The notes under the pieces are model-generated. The model saw nothing but the letters and a program-made list of their open reading frames with translations. It was not told the DNA's origin and did no database searches. Of a DNA stretch of 64,000 nt, positions 8,089 to 20,230 are shown piece after piece (within the stretch, counting starts at the first letter, position 1; every line of letters starts with the position of its first letter). Position numbers and translations under genes: made by a program. This DNA comes from Phycisphaera sp. (GTDB lineage Bacteria; Planctomycetota; Phycisphaerae; Phycisphaerales; UBA1924), in NCBI GenBank assembly GCA_025916675.1, contig CP098402.1, positions 2,413,205 through 2,477,204 of the forward strand. Direction: 5' to 3'.

Positions 8089-11000
8089 ATGAACCGGCGA
8101 ACCAAGCGACGCTTGATCGTTCTGGCGGCTGTGGGCGGCGTGATCGTGCTTGCCGGCGTTGGCGGTACCGCGGTCCGCAAGATGCGGCGTGCGCAGATGG
8201 CCGAGACCGCTCGGACCGAAGGCATGGCCGCCTACGAAGCCAAGGACTACGCCACTGCCCGCCGCAGCCTGGGCCTGTACGTGCGATACCACCGCGACGA
8301 GCCCGAGGTCTGGACCGCCCTGGGCGATGCGCAGCGGTACCTCGAAGAACCCAACGCCAAGCACCTGACCAACGCCCGGAATTTCCTGGACCAGGCCGTG
8401 CTGCTCGATCCGCAGAACATCCGAGCCAGGGAGATTCTGCTCGACATCCACGAGATGCTCGGCAACTGGCAGGAGATGGCCGAAGTTGCCAGCGACTTGC
8501 TCGAACTCGATCCAGAAAACGACAAGGCCGCACTCCTTCGTATCCGGGCGAACCTTCGCCGCGGCAACGAGGACGAGGCGATCGCTGCGGCTCGGGAGTT
8601 CGTGGTTTCGCAGGACGGAGCCATCGAGGCCCACCTGGAGATGCTCCGGGTGCTCCAGCAATCCGGTCGCAGCGCGCGCGTGCAGCGTGAGTATCTCGAG
8701 AACGAGGTGGCCCCCAAGCACTCGGGCACGACCTCGATGGCCGTGCTCCGCGCAACCGTCGAATACGACGCGAACCAGCCGCAACGAGCGTCCGAAATCC
8801 TGTTGCAAGCCGGCGAAGCGGGCGCGACCGACGGCCCCGGTGCTCGGATGCTGCTCGATTCGCTCGAGCTGATCGCCGCCAGAACCCGGAACACGGCGCT
8901 ATTCGATCAATCCGAGGTGTGGTTGGTGGAGTGGCTCGAACGAGAAGAACTCGCGCCGCACCTGCTCGAAGTCGCCGCCGGCCGCGCGTGGCGATCGGGC
9001 CAACCCAGCCGCGCCGTCGACATGGCCACGCGCGCCATAGGCCTCGACTCCGTGAACGAATCGGTCTTCGGCTGGGGCCTGCTTGGTGCCATGGAACTCG
9101 GCATGGAAGGCCAGGAGACCGCGAATCGCCTTCGACAGGCGTTCGAGGAACAGGTCGACGAAGAACACGCCAACCGCGCCGATCGCTGGCGGCAGGTCGT
9201 CGATGCGGCGGCACGTGCGGCACGAGGCGAAATCGCTTCGGAGCAACCCCTCGTGCCAGATGGGACGGGCGGGATCAACACGCTCGGCCCCGATGCCGCA
9301 GGCGAGTATTACGACGCGATCGACGATGCGAGCCGGTACAGCACACGCGCAGCGATCGAGCGATTGGCCGGGCTCGGCCAGCAACCAAGCTGGCGGCGGG
9401 CGAGGTTCGCCCTGGCGGGCATCCTGCTCAGCGAGGGACGGGCTGCCGATGCACTCTCGGTGCTCAACAGCGACGAGGGCCTCCGCCTGTCTGCCGGCGG
9501 CACGGAACTCTTTGGCGATGCCCTAGCCAGCATGATCGAGGCCAGTGGCACCCTGAGCGACGAGAACGCAACTACCCTCGACGAGTATCTCGTGGCCAGC
9601 CCTGACAACCCGGTGCTCCTCGCCGCGGTCGGCCGTGGTGCCCTGGTTCGTGGCGAAACCGACCGGGCACGCGAGGTGGCCCAACGGTTGGCGGGCTCGG
9701 AGGCCGCTCAAGCCGCCGTAGCGGCGGTTCGTTTCGCGGGCAGCTTGCAAGCTGTTGATGCCGAGCTCGCCGAGGCCATTATCGATCGTGTCGCGGTGAC
9801 GGCCACGTCGCCGCGTCACATCGCCGCCGCCGCGATCGGCATGGCCGAAATCGGGCAGGTGGATGAGGCCCGGCAGCTGCTCGACCGGAGGGCCGGCAGC
9901 GTCGAGTCGGGCTCCACGCACGAGTGGACCCTTGCCCGGATCAAGCTCGCCAACGCCATCGCCGACGCGCAGAGCCTGGACACCCTCGAACGGATTTCTG
10001 CGAGCAACGCGGGCGATCCGCGTGTCCAGATCGAGATCCTCAGTGCGACGGCCATCTGGGCAGACGCCGATCGCGCGGGCCAGATTATCGCCCGCTTGCG
10101 TGAAGCCCAGGGCGAGGCCGGCCTCGACTGGCGCGTGTTTGAGGCCAGCCGGCTGCTGGAAAATGATGGCTCGATCGAGGCCGCAAACGCTGCTGTCGTC
10201 CTGCTCGAGCCCGTGCTCACCAGCGTTCGCGGCAAGCGGGACACACGCGCCATGCTCATCGCGGCCGATGCCTTCGAGCGCAACGGAACGATCGAGTCGG
10301 AGCTCCAGGCGTTGGCCTCGGCCGCCGATGGCAACGATCCGCTTGCTGCGCTCCCACGCCTGATCGACCGACTCCAGAGCCTCGGTCGGAGCGAGCTAGC
10401 CGCCACACGCTTGCGGCAATTTGTCGAGTGTGGCAACGTTCCCCCAGAGTCTCGTGCGGTGCGGCTGCAATTGCTCCAGCGTCAAGGGATGCACGATCTG
10501 GCGGCACGCGATGTCGAATCTCTCGCAACAGAAGGCTACCCGGAGTACGTCTTGCTCGCCGGGGTCGCGTCGCGCTCGCGCGGATCGAGCCAGCCACTGA
10601 CCGAACTCGAGATCAAGTCGTTGGATGCCGAGCTTGCGCCCCAGGGCGAGATCTACGCGGCGCAATTGCTGGCACGTGTCGGCCGCTTCGATGAGGGCCT
10701 CGCCCGCCTCGAAGCGCTGCCCGCCAGTTCCGAAGCCGGATCGCGCGCCATTATCATTGCGCAGTACCTCAACGGCGAGGGCAAGGTTGAGCGGGCCCTT
10801 GACTATCTCACGAGGCATGCGGAGACCTCCAACAGCCCCGATGCCTGGATGGAAGCCGCGCGCATGCTGGTCGGCCAGATGCGGATTGACGAGGCCGTCG
10901 CGCTGCTCGACCGTGCGGTGGCCGCGCTTCCGGGCAATACCGACATCGCCGCATTCCGGGCCTCTATCGATTCCGATACCGAAGCGACCCCGTTCGATCG

Positions 11001-12297
11001 CATGGCTCGATTCGCAACCTCGGCAGCCGGCCGCGAGGATGCCAACGAGAGTATGAGGGAACTGGGCGCCATTACTCGGCGATACGTCGCCGGTGAGATC
11101 GACACGGCCCGAGCCGCTCAAGCGCTTGATTCGTTAGCCAAGCGCCGCGCCACCTTCTATCCCTTGTGGCCGCTGCTCATCGCCGCGTACCAGCACCTCG
11201 GCCTGCCCGACGAGGCCGCCCGCCGGGCGCGCGACGCGATGGCATCGCTGCCCGGCGACCCGCGCCCAGCCCGTGACGCCACGCAACTCTTGCTCGAACT
11301 CGAACGGTTCGAGGAAGCACTCGGCACGGCGGGCGAATGGCGCTCGCTGGCCGACGACGAAGCGTCTCGGGCCCAAGCCGACATGGCATTGGGTATCGCC
11401 GAGTATCGCCGGGGCAACGTCGACCGCGCGATCGGGCTGCTCGATCCGCAACTCGATCGCATGCTGTCAGACATCGACAATCACGAGCACGCTGCACGCT
11501 CGCTCGCCGAAGCGCTCACCGCCGCCGATCGGATGGACGAGGCAGAGGGCATCCTCCTGCCCCTTGCCCAAGAGAACACCGCCTGGGCCGCGTTCATGGC
11601 ATCAGTGGCTGTCGTGGCACCCGACACACAAGCCAACACCGACCGAGCCTCGAACTGGCTCGTGATGCTGACGCCACTGCTTGCGGGAGACATCGAGGGC
11701 ACCTTCAATCTGGCGTCGTCGTGGATGGTGCTCTATGACCGCACCGAAGACACAAGTGTTGCCGACCGAGTGGTCGCTCTAGCGGAGGACGCCGAACGCT
11801 CCGGGGCCGGCTCGTGGCAACTGGTCGCGATCCTGGCTACCGCGCTCGAGGCCAAAGGAGATTTCTCTCCTGCCGTGGCGGCGTACGAGCGGGCCCTGGC
11901 CCTGTCAGGAGCCAAGGTTCCCGCGTTGCTCAACAACGCGGCGTGGCTGCTTACGTCCGAACTCGGCGAACACGACCGAGCGGTAGCCCTCGCCCGCGAA
12001 GCCGTATCGTTCTCTGATGACCCGAGCTTTCCCCGTTCGGATCGCGCGGTCTTCCACCACACACTCGGGGCGGCATTGCTTGCCTCGGGTGATCCAGCGA
12101 TGGCATTGAGCACCTTTGACGACGGGCTGGCGATCGCCGACACGCCCTCGCTCCGGCTCGGGCGCATCGAGGCCCTATTGGCCGTGAATCGGCGGACCGA
12201 GGCGACCGAGTCGTTCGGGCGGTTGCGGCCGAATGACACATGGACAACGGCCCAACAAACGCGATATGAGACGCTTCGAGAGGCTCTCGGGCCGTGA
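8089..12297 (+). CDS. Giant membrane-anchored TPR protein of the exosortase/EPS locus
   Basis: At 1402 residues this is the longest gene of the locus. An N-terminal anchor (about residues 10-27) is followed almost entirely by TPR-like helical pairs, with canonical examples near the start (EGMAAYEAKDYATARRSLG) and near the end (AVAAYERALALSGAKVPALLNNAAWLL). Many middle repeats are degenerate. TPR proteins of this kind are common in exosortase-linked polysaccharide loci (PrsT-like) and are thought to scaffold the export complex; here that is inference from position. No catalytic motif was seen. The end of the gene is followed by an AT-richer 184-base gap. Confidence 0.8.
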   Translation: MNRRTKRRLIVLAAVGGVIVLAGVGGTAVRKMRRAQMAETARTEGMAAYEAKDYATARRSLGLYVRYHRDEPEVWTALGDAQRYLEEPNAKHLTNARNFLDQAVLLDPQNIRAREILLDIHEMLGNWQEMAEVASDLLELDPENDKAALLRIRANLRRGNEDEAIAAAREFVVSQDGAIEAHLEMLRVLQQSGRSARVQREYLENEVAPKHSGTTSMAVLRATVEYDANQPQRASEILLQAGEAGATDGPGARMLLDSLELIAARTRNTALFDQSEVWLVEWLEREELAPHLLEVAAGRAWRSGQPSRAVDMATRAIGLDSVNESVFGWGLLGAMELGMEGQETANRLRQAFEEQVDEEHANRADRWRQVVDAAARAARGEIASEQPLVPDGTGGINTLGPDAAGEYYDAIDDASRYSTRAAIERLAGLGQQPSWRRARFALAGILLSEGRAADALSVLNSDEGLRLSAGGTELFGDALASMIEASGTLSDENATTLDEYLVASPDNPVLLAAVGRGALVRGETDRAREVAQRLAGSEAAQAAVAAVRFAGSLQAVDAELAEAIIDRVAVTATSPRHIAAAAIGMAEIGQVDEARQLLDRRAGSVESGSTHEWTLARIKLANAIADAQSLDTLERISASNAGDPRVQIEILSATAIWADADRAGQIIARLREAQGEAGLDWRVFEASRLLENDGSIEAANAAVVLLEPVLTSVRGKRDTRAMLIAADAFERNGTIESELQALASAADGNDPLAALPRLIDRLQSLGRSELAATRLRQFVECGNVPPESRAVRLQLLQRQGMHDLAARDVESLATEGYPEYVLLAGVASRSRGSSQPLTELEIKSLDAELAPQGEIYAAQLLARVGRFDEGLARLEALPASSEAGSRAIIIAQYLNGEGKVERALDYLTRHAETSNSPDAWMEAARMLVGQMRIDEAVALLDRAVAALPGNTDIAAFRASIDSDTEATPFDRMARFATSAAGREDANESMRELGAITRRYVAGEIDTARAAQALDSLAKRRATFYPLWPLLIAAYQHLGLPDEAARRARDAMASLPGDPRPARDATQLLLELERFEEALGTAGEWRSLADDEASRAQADMALGIAEYRRGNVDRAIGLLDPQLDRMLSDIDNHEHAARSLAEALTAADRMDEAEGILLPLAQENTAWAAFMASVAVVAPDTQANTDRASNWLVMLTPLLAGDIEGTFNLASSWMVLYDRTEDTSVADRVVALAEDAERSGAGSWQLVAILATALEAKGDFSPAVAAYERALALSGAKVPALLNNAAWLLTSELGEHDRAVALAREAVSFSDDPSFPRSDRAVFHHTLGAALLASGDPAMALSTFDDGLAIADTPSLRLGRIEALLAVNRRTEATESFGRLRPNDTWTTAQQTRYETLREALGP

Positions 12298-12481
12298 TAC
12301 TTTATCAAAAACCGAACATTACATGAATTCTTGTCACGTTTGACGGTAAGCGTGATTAAATACACGCACTTACGCTTGCATTGATACCCAAACCTGTGGT
12401 ATTGTTCGGGTGTTCGGTGGTGTTGACCATCGCGCGAAAGAAAGAGAGATTATCGGATATCCGTCCGGAGGGAGTTCTAAA
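12298..12481 (+). promoter_or_regulatory. AT-richer leader of the PEP-CTERM gene with nested palindromes
   Basis: This 184-base gap is clearly richer in A and T than its surroundings. It holds two overlapping inverted repeats (AAGCGT at 12348-12353 with ACGCTT at 12372-12377; GCGTG at 12350-12354 with CACGC at 12363-12367) and a 10-base palindrome CGGATATCCG at 12454-12463. A weak promoter (TTGCAT at 12376, TATTGT at 12400, 18-base spacer) follows the first pair. A strong GGAGGGAG ribosome site stands seven bases before the ATG. It looks like a regulated, separately transcribed start for the cargo gene. Confidence 0.4.
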
Positions 12482-13168
12482 ATGAAGAAGACGATCTATG
12501 GCGGCCTCTTGGTCGCCCTGGCCACTACGGCGGCCACCGCTAGCACCGTGACCGTGACTTTCGGCGACAGCACCCGGCATGACCCGCTTCCCGGTGCTCC
12601 CGGCACCGTCGAGCGTAATCGCGGCGGCGAGTTCCTCATGACCGGCGATCTCGGCAGCTTCAGCTCGTTCTGCTTGGAGTATGACGAGACCATCGCCGAG
12701 AGCACGTACAACTTCTCGATCGACACCGTCGTGCGGTCGGGTGGTGTTGGCGGCGGGTCGCCCGACCCGCTCAGCGCCGAGACGGCCGAGTTGTACCGCC
12801 AGTTTGTGTCTGGGGCGATCGGGCCGGCCATGGGCCAGTCGAACACCGCGTTTAACAACGCCGTCCAGGACGCGTTCTGGTACCTCGAGGAAGAGCTCGG
12901 CGCCGTCGATTTCACCGCCGCGACCGCTGATGCCTCGAGCGCGAACTTCGCGAACCTGAGTGCGAGCGCCCAGACCCTGGTCGATTCGGTGTGGGGCACG
13001 ACCGCCTCGGTTGGTCGCGTCCGCGCCCTGAACCTCACGAGCATCGTGAGTGGTGCGGATCGCCAGAGCATCCTGTACATGGTGGCTATCCCGCTGCCGA
13101 GTGCTGGCGCTCTGGCACTTGCCGGCTTGTTCGGCGTTGCCGCCGTCCGCCGTCGCCGCGTGCTCTGA
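12482..13168 (+). CDS. PEP-CTERM sorting-domain secreted protein
   Basis: The 228-residue protein has an N-terminal signal peptide (MKKTIYGGLLVALATTAATA) and a C-terminal sorting tail with PLPSAG, an alanine/leucine-rich membrane segment and the basic end RRRR. The core carries FCLEYDE, a pattern seen in other planctomycete PEP-CTERM proteins, and no recognisable enzyme motif. It is the likely substrate of the exosortase at 4268. The PLPSAG form departs from the classical VPEP motif, which may reflect a matching exosortase specificity. A rho-independent terminator follows directly. Confidence 0.85.
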   Translation: MKKTIYGGLLVALATTAATASTVTVTFGDSTRHDPLPGAPGTVERNRGGEFLMTGDLGSFSSFCLEYDETIAESTYNFSIDTVVRSGGVGGGSPDPLSAETAELYRQFVSGAIGPAMGQSNTAFNNAVQDAFWYLEEELGAVDFTAATADASSANFANLSASAQTLVDSVWGTTASVGRVRALNLTSIVSGADRQSILYMVAIPLPSAGALALAGLFGVAAVRRRRVL

Positions 13169-13212
13169 CCCACCCCCTCCCAGGGCGGAGCTTATCCATC
13201 TTGTCTGATATT

Positions 13213-13245
13213 CGCGTGCCAGCTATACGCTGGCGCGCGTTTTTT
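13213..13245 (+). terminator. Rho-independent terminator after the PEP-CTERM gene
   Basis: An 11-bp stem (13213-13223 with 13229-13239, one G-T pair) closes a five-base loop TATAC and is followed by six T residues. It ends the exosortase locus before cinA. Confidence 0.92.
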
Positions 13246-13285
13246 CTGCGCCCATGGTGCCGGATGATCGCTAGGCTCGTTCGCA

Positions 13286-14629
13286 ATGACTGACCCCTCC
13301 GAACGCCCCCTCGCAGCGCTGCTCTCTATCGGTGACGAACTGGTGCTGGGCGAGAAGCTCGACACCAACTCGAAGTGGCTCGCCGATCGGCTTGGTGCCG
13401 CCGGTGTGCTCGTGGCCGAACATCGCACCGTCCCCGACCATCTCGAGACGATCGCCAACGCCATCGTGCATCTGGTCGGCGTGGCTGATGTTGTCATCGT
13501 TGGCGGGGGCCTGGGCCCCACTGCAGATGACCTCACGCGCCAGGCGCTCGGCCGGGCTCTGGAACTGCTTTCAGGCAAACCCCAGCCGCTCGTCGAAGAT
13601 CCGCGGGCCGTCGAAGCGATCCGCGGGCGATTCGAGCGTAGCGGCCGAACGATGCCGGAAGCCAACCTCGTGCAGGCCCTTCGGCCCGCGAGCGCGGAGG
13701 GACTGCCCAACGAGCATGGCACCGCCCCGGGCATGCTGGCTCGGGTACACGTGCTGGGCCGTCCGCGACTCATCGCGTGCCTGCCCGGACCACCGCGCGA
13801 GATGCGGCCCATGTTCGAAAGGGCTCTCGCGCCAGAGTTCCGCCGATTGCCGGGCGTTGCCCACGCCGAGTTGCGTGTCGCACAAGTCTTCGGCCTGGGC
13901 GAGAGCGAACTGGCGACCCGCATCGCGGACCTGATGCACCGCGACAACAACCCCGCCGTCGGCACCACCGCCTCATCGGGCATGGTGACGTGCCGCGTCC
14001 GGGCCGAGCCGTCGCGGCCGGTGCGCGGACCGTATCGGGCAACCGAGCCCCTGCTGGCCGTGGAAGAAGCACTGGCCACCATCGAGCGTTTGGCTGCGGG
14101 ATACGTCGTGAGCCGCGAGAACAGGACGCTCGGCAGCACGCTGCTGGATGAGGCGGCAACCCATGGCATCTCGATTGCGACCGCCGAATCGTGTACCGGC
14201 GGGCTCGTAGGGCAGATCTTGACGGCCGAACCGGGGAGCTCTCGTGCCTATGCCGGGGGCTGGATCACCTACAGCAACGAGATGAAGCTGCGCGAACTTG
14301 GCGTGCCGCAGGCCGATCTCGACACCTGCGGGGCGGTGAGCGCTGAGGTCGCGCGGGCGATGGCCGTTGGGGCCGCGGATCGCGCCGGTGTCGATCTTGC
14401 GCTCTCGATTACCGGCATCGCCGGCCCGGATGGCGGCACGTCCGAGAAGCCCGTTGGCACGGTCTGGGTCGGGTGTGCCCATAGGGGCCAGCCGGCACGC
14501 GCGAAGGGTTTCCGATTTGCCGGCAATCGCGACGCGATCCGGCTCTGGTCGGCCAACACGGCGTTGTTTATCGGGCTGCAGGCCATCCGTGGCCAGACCG
14601 AACACCGACTGCTCTGGGAGGACGCCTGA
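13286..14629 (+). CDS. cinA: CinA-family protein (MoaB-like domain plus NMN amidohydrolase domain)
   Basis: A two-domain, 447-residue protein. The N-terminal MoCF-like domain has LLSIGDELVLGEKLDTNS and VGGGLGPTADDLTRQA. The C-terminal domain (about residues 285-440) is the nicotinamide-nucleotide amidohydrolase (PncC) domain with TAESCTGGLVGQ, YSNEMK, SITGIAGPDGGT and EKPVGTVW. It would recycle NMN to nicotinate mononucleotide. An RBS is not obvious and the ATG lies 40 bases after the terminator T-run, so the leader is short. Confidence 0.92.
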   Translation: MTDPSERPLAALLSIGDELVLGEKLDTNSKWLADRLGAAGVLVAEHRTVPDHLETIANAIVHLVGVADVVIVGGGLGPTADDLTRQALGRALELLSGKPQPLVEDPRAVEAIRGRFERSGRTMPEANLVQALRPASAEGLPNEHGTAPGMLARVHVLGRPRLIACLPGPPREMRPMFERALAPEFRRLPGVAHAELRVAQVFGLGESELATRIADLMHRDNNPAVGTTASSGMVTCRVRAEPSRPVRGPYRATEPLLAVEEALATIERLAAGYVVSRENRTLGSTLLDEAATHGISIATAESCTGGLVGQILTAEPGSSRAYAGGWITYSNEMKLRELGVPQADLDTCGAVSAEVARAMAVGAADRAGVDLALSITGIAGPDGGTSEKPVGTVWVGCAHRGQPARAKGFRFAGNRDAIRLWSANTALFIGLQAIRGQTEHRLLWEDA

Positions 14630-14731
14630 CTCGGCAACAACCAGATTTGTCAGAGCCATGACAGGTTCACTCGATTCGGGTCTGGAATCCGCCGATGACC
14701 TCCGTGCAAGCCAGGCCGAGGAGGCGGAGAG

Positions 14732-15082
14732 ATGGCAGGTCACAATCTTGAGCCCATGCTCAGCGTGTACGAGAACGACCCCGACCTGGGTGAGATCGTC
14801 GCGTTGTTCGTTGCCGAGATGCCCGAGCGGCGAGACGATTTGCACAAGGCCGTCGAAGCCGGCGACCTGAGCAAGGCCATCCGTATCGCCCACCAACTGA
14901 AGGGCGCCGCCGGTGGTTATGGATTCGCAGCGCTCGGGACCGTGGCGGCGACCACGGAACGCGCATTGCTTGACCTTCTCGACGCAAGCAACTCAGAAGT
15001 TGCCGCCATTCGCGCCGCCACCACGCCCTTGCTCGAGGCGTGCGGGCGGATCCGTCTGTCGTCGTCCGAGTCCGCCGCTTGA
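14732..15082 (+). CDS. HPt (histidine phosphotransfer) domain protein
   Basis: A stand-alone 116-residue HPt protein. The phosphorylatable histidine lies in AHQLKGAAGGYGF, the family's H-x-L-K-G-x-(A/S) motif, in the second helix. GGAGGCGGAGAG just upstream supports the ATG. It is followed 31 bases later by a receiver-GGDEF gene, so it probably passes phosphate to that receiver from an unlinked hybrid kinase. Confidence 0.87.
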   Translation: MAGHNLEPMLSVYENDPDLGEIVALFVAEMPERRDDLHKAVEAGDLSKAIRIAHQLKGAAGGYGFAALGTVAATTERALLDLLDASNSEVAAIRAATTPLLEACGRIRLSSSESAA

Positions 15083-15113
15083 TGTTGAATTCCGAAACCG
15101 CCAGGAGCTGCCC

Positions 15114-16073
15114 TTGAGCGAGTCCGCCGACCAACCCGTCACACCAGCCGCACGACCCATCGTGCTCGTGGTGGACGACTCGCCCCTGGTCCACCGGCTG
15201 CTCAAGGCCCGCCTGCGCGACGAGGCGATCGAGCTGCGTCACGCCAACTCGGGCAAAGAAGCGATGGAGCTCATCTGCACCGCCGACGTGGCCACCGTGC
15301 TGCTCGACCTGAGCATGCCCGACATGGATGGCTTCGAGGTGCTCCGCGCTCTGGGCGCGAAGGAAGACGCCACGCACATCCCGGTCATCGTGCTCTCGGG
15401 CCAGCAAGACTCGCAGGACAAGGTGATGGCCTTCGCGCTTGGCGCGATGGACTACATCACCAAGCCGTTCGACCTGGCCGAGCTTCGCGCGCGGATGCGG
15501 TCGTCCCTTCGGATGCACCGGCTGGTGCGCATGCTTAGCGAGCGCGCCCAACTCGATGGGTTGACCGCCCTGTGGAATCGCAGCCACCTGGACGAGCGGC
15601 TGGCCCAGCTGGTGACGACCGCCGAGCGGAGCAACCGCCCCCTCTCGCTGGCACTACTCGACCTGGACCACTTCAAGAGCATCAACGACAACTACGGCCA
15701 CCCGGCCGGCGACGCGGCCCTGCAGGGCGCCGCCGACATCATCGCGCAGAGTGCCCGCGGCTCGGACATCGCGTGCCGGTACGGTGGCGAAGAGTTCGCC
15801 GTCATCATGCCCGAGACCACGCCCGATCAGGCCCAGACGCTGTGCAACCGCATCCGCGAGGCCATCGCCGAGCGGGACTGGCCGGCCCACCCCGATCGCA
15901 AGATCACCGTGTCCATTGGTGTGGCCGGTGCCGAAGGTTCGTGCGGGTTCTCGCCCGATCAGTGGGTCGCCCACGCCGACGCCGCGCTCTACAAGGCCAA
16001 AGAGAGCGGCCGCAACCGCGTGATCGTCTCGCCGCTGACCAAGGGCAAGCCCAAGCTCGCCGCGGCCAGCTAA
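15114..16073 (+). CDS. Response regulator with GGDEF diguanylate cyclase output (PleD-like)
   Basis: The 319-residue protein has an N-terminal receiver domain (VLVVDDSP, the phospho-Asp region LLDLSMPDMDG, and Lys in YITKPFDLAEL) followed by a GGDEF domain. The active loop is YGGEEF and the inhibitory RxxD site, RGSD, lies five residues before it, so the enzyme should make c-di-GMP and be feedback-inhibited. The TTG at 15114 is preferred because CCAGGAG stands six bases upstream. With the HPt protein it forms a small phosphorelay, plausibly controlling attachment or polysaccharide output; that link is inference. Confidence 0.9.
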   Translation: MSESADQPVTPAARPIVLVVDDSPLVHRLLKARLRDEAIELRHANSGKEAMELICTADVATVLLDLSMPDMDGFEVLRALGAKEDATHIPVIVLSGQQDSQDKVMAFALGAMDYITKPFDLAELRARMRSSLRMHRLVRMLSERAQLDGLTALWNRSHLDERLAQLVTTAERSNRPLSLALLDLDHFKSINDNYGHPAGDAALQGAADIIAQSARGSDIACRYGGEEFAVIMPETTPDQAQTLCNRIREAIAERDWPAHPDRKITVSIGVAGAEGSCGFSPDQWVAHADAALYKAKESGRNRVIVSPLTKGKPKLAAAS

Positions 16074-16082
16074 GCCAACACG

Positions 16083-16715
16083 CTAAAACGGGAAGACCAG
16101 GCCGGCGTAGAGCTGCGGCGCGTCGCGTGACGGGTTCCGCGAATCGCCGCGTGTGCGCGCGTTCGAGATGTGGTGCCAGCGCAGCCCGCCGATGAACCGG
16201 ACGTTCTCGGCGATCTCGCGTGTGAAACCGATGCCCGCCCGTGGCATGAAGTTGAACTCCGTTCCCTCGGGCGGAACGGCGTCGGTCGTGCCCAGCACGC
16301 CGATGCCCACGTCGGCGAACATCGTCCACCGCTCGCGCGTGAGGAAGTGCCAGCGGAAGCCGATGCTGGCGCTCAGGCCGTAGGCGGCCTCGCCACCGCG
16401 GTCGTAGAACGACCACAGCCCGCCCTCGACGAACCACTCGATGTCGTCGACGAGGAAGCGGTTGTAGCTGAGTGTGATGCCCTGGTCGAAGCCATCGCCC
16501 TCGTAGGCCCCCGAGTAGGAGACGACCCAGGTCGCGCAGCCCTCGGCGCAATAGCCGGGCGGCGGATCGATCTCCTGGTCGCTCTGCTGGCCCCAGGGCG
16601 TCTGCACGAACCGCAGCCGCTCACCGGGGTCGGGCGTGGCCGTGTCCTGGGCGATCGCGGGTGCCGCCAGCAGGCCCAACATCAGGCAGAAGATATCCGT
16701 CGCGTCCTTGCGCAT
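16083..16715 (-). CDS. PagL-like lipid A 3-O-deacylase (acyloxyacyl hydrolase family)
   Basis: A 210-residue outer-membrane beta-barrel candidate. It has a signal peptide (about residues 1-22, ending AIAQ), alternating aromatic beta strands and a C-terminal Phe (VFPF). The segment RWHHISNA near residue 182 contains the PagL catalytic His-x-Ser-Asn motif (His182, Ser184). PagL removes an acyl chain from lipid A in the outer membrane. The third catalytic residue is not certain; Asp198 or a nearby acidic residue could serve. The gene is convergent with the GGDEF gene and divergent from slyX with 18 bases between start codons. Confidence 0.72.
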   Translation of the reverse strand: MRKDATDIFCLMLGLLAAPAIAQDTATPDPGERLRFVQTPWGQQSDQEIDPPPGYCAEGCATWVVSYSGAYEGDGFDQGITLSYNRFLVDDIEWFVEGGLWSFYDRGGEAAYGLSASIGFRWHFLTRERWTMFADVGIGVLGTTDAVPPEGTEFNFMPRAGIGFTREIAENVRFIGGLRWHHISNARTRGDSRNPSRDAPQLYAGLVFPF

Positions 16716-16733
16716 GGGAGCAAGGATACCACC

Positions 16734-16988
16734 ATGACCGACAAACAGCCCGACCAACAGCCCGGCCCGTCCGATCCGAACACCGACCGCCGCCTGACCG
16801 GCCTCGAAGAGGCCGCCATGTTCCACGAGCAGGCCGCCGGAGATGCCCGCGAGGCCGCCGAGGAGGCCCTTCGCCGCATCCTGGCCCTGGAGCGGCGGAT
16901 CGCGGGCATGGAGGATCGGCTGGGCCACCTGATCCAGGCCGAGCCCGACATGCCGGGCGACGAGAAACCCCCGCACTCGGCCGGCTAA
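16734..16988 (+). CDS. SlyX-like coiled-coil protein
   Basis: An 84-residue acidic protein with one predicted coiled coil (LEEAAMFHEQAAGD through ALERRIAGMEDRL) and a polar C-terminus, matching the size and layout of SlyX. The function of SlyX is unknown. AAGGA seven to eight bases upstream supports the ATG. Its start is 18 bases from that of the divergent PagL-like gene, so both genes share a very short control region. Confidence 0.65.
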   Translation: MTDKQPDQQPGPSDPNTDRRLTGLEEAAMFHEQAAGDAREAAEEALRRILALERRIAGMEDRLGHLIQAEPDMPGDEKPPHSAG

Positions 16989-17053
16989 CAATCTCTACCC
17001 GACACCGCGTCCCGGATACCCGTACCGACTCCGTATATCGAAACGAGCCCGCC

Positions 17054-19969
<2,916 letters not shown>

Positions 19970-19978
19970 AACTCTCCC

Positions 19979-20230
19979 GTGCCCGATCCGAAACGAAGCG
20001 AGAAGAACGAAGCGGCAATGGCCGCCTGGCGCCGGCGCATGGGCGGGTGGTCGGCGGGCATCGACTTCGCCGCCGTCGCGGTCGTGAGCCTGCTCGTCGG
20101 CCTGGGCATCGACTACTTCGCCGGCACCGGGCCGCTGTTCCTGATCATCTTCCTGTGCGTGGGCGTCGTTGGTGGGTTTGTCGCGTTCGTGCGCACGGGC
20201 ATGCGGCTGAATCGGGGGCCAAAGAATTGA
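19979..20230 (+). CDS. AtpZ/AtpI-like membrane protein
   Basis: An 83-residue protein with a polar N-terminus (WRRRMGGWSAGIDF) and two membrane helices, the layout of AtpZ/AtpI, accessory proteins of F-type ATP synthase linked to Mg2+ or rotor-ring assembly. It starts at GTG ten bases after alaS and overlaps the next start by four bases (TTGA). No ATP synthase gene lies in the window, so it is an orphan copy or the distant start of an atp cluster. Confidence 0.65.
   Translation: MPDPKRSEKNEAAMAAWRRRMGGWSAGIDFAAVAVVSLLVGLGIDYFAGTGPLFLIIFLCVGVVGGFVAFVRTGMRLNRGPKN

Noticed and set aside
12363-12381. Sigma-54-like promoter (GCAC..TTGCA) before the PEP-CTERM gene
   Set aside because: The spacing is one base too long and the conserved GG of the -24 element is missing.
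16661-17053. Upstream extension of alaS
   Set aside because: The open frame runs through slyX and the PagL control region and shows no AlaRS homology before residue 1 of the TTG start.
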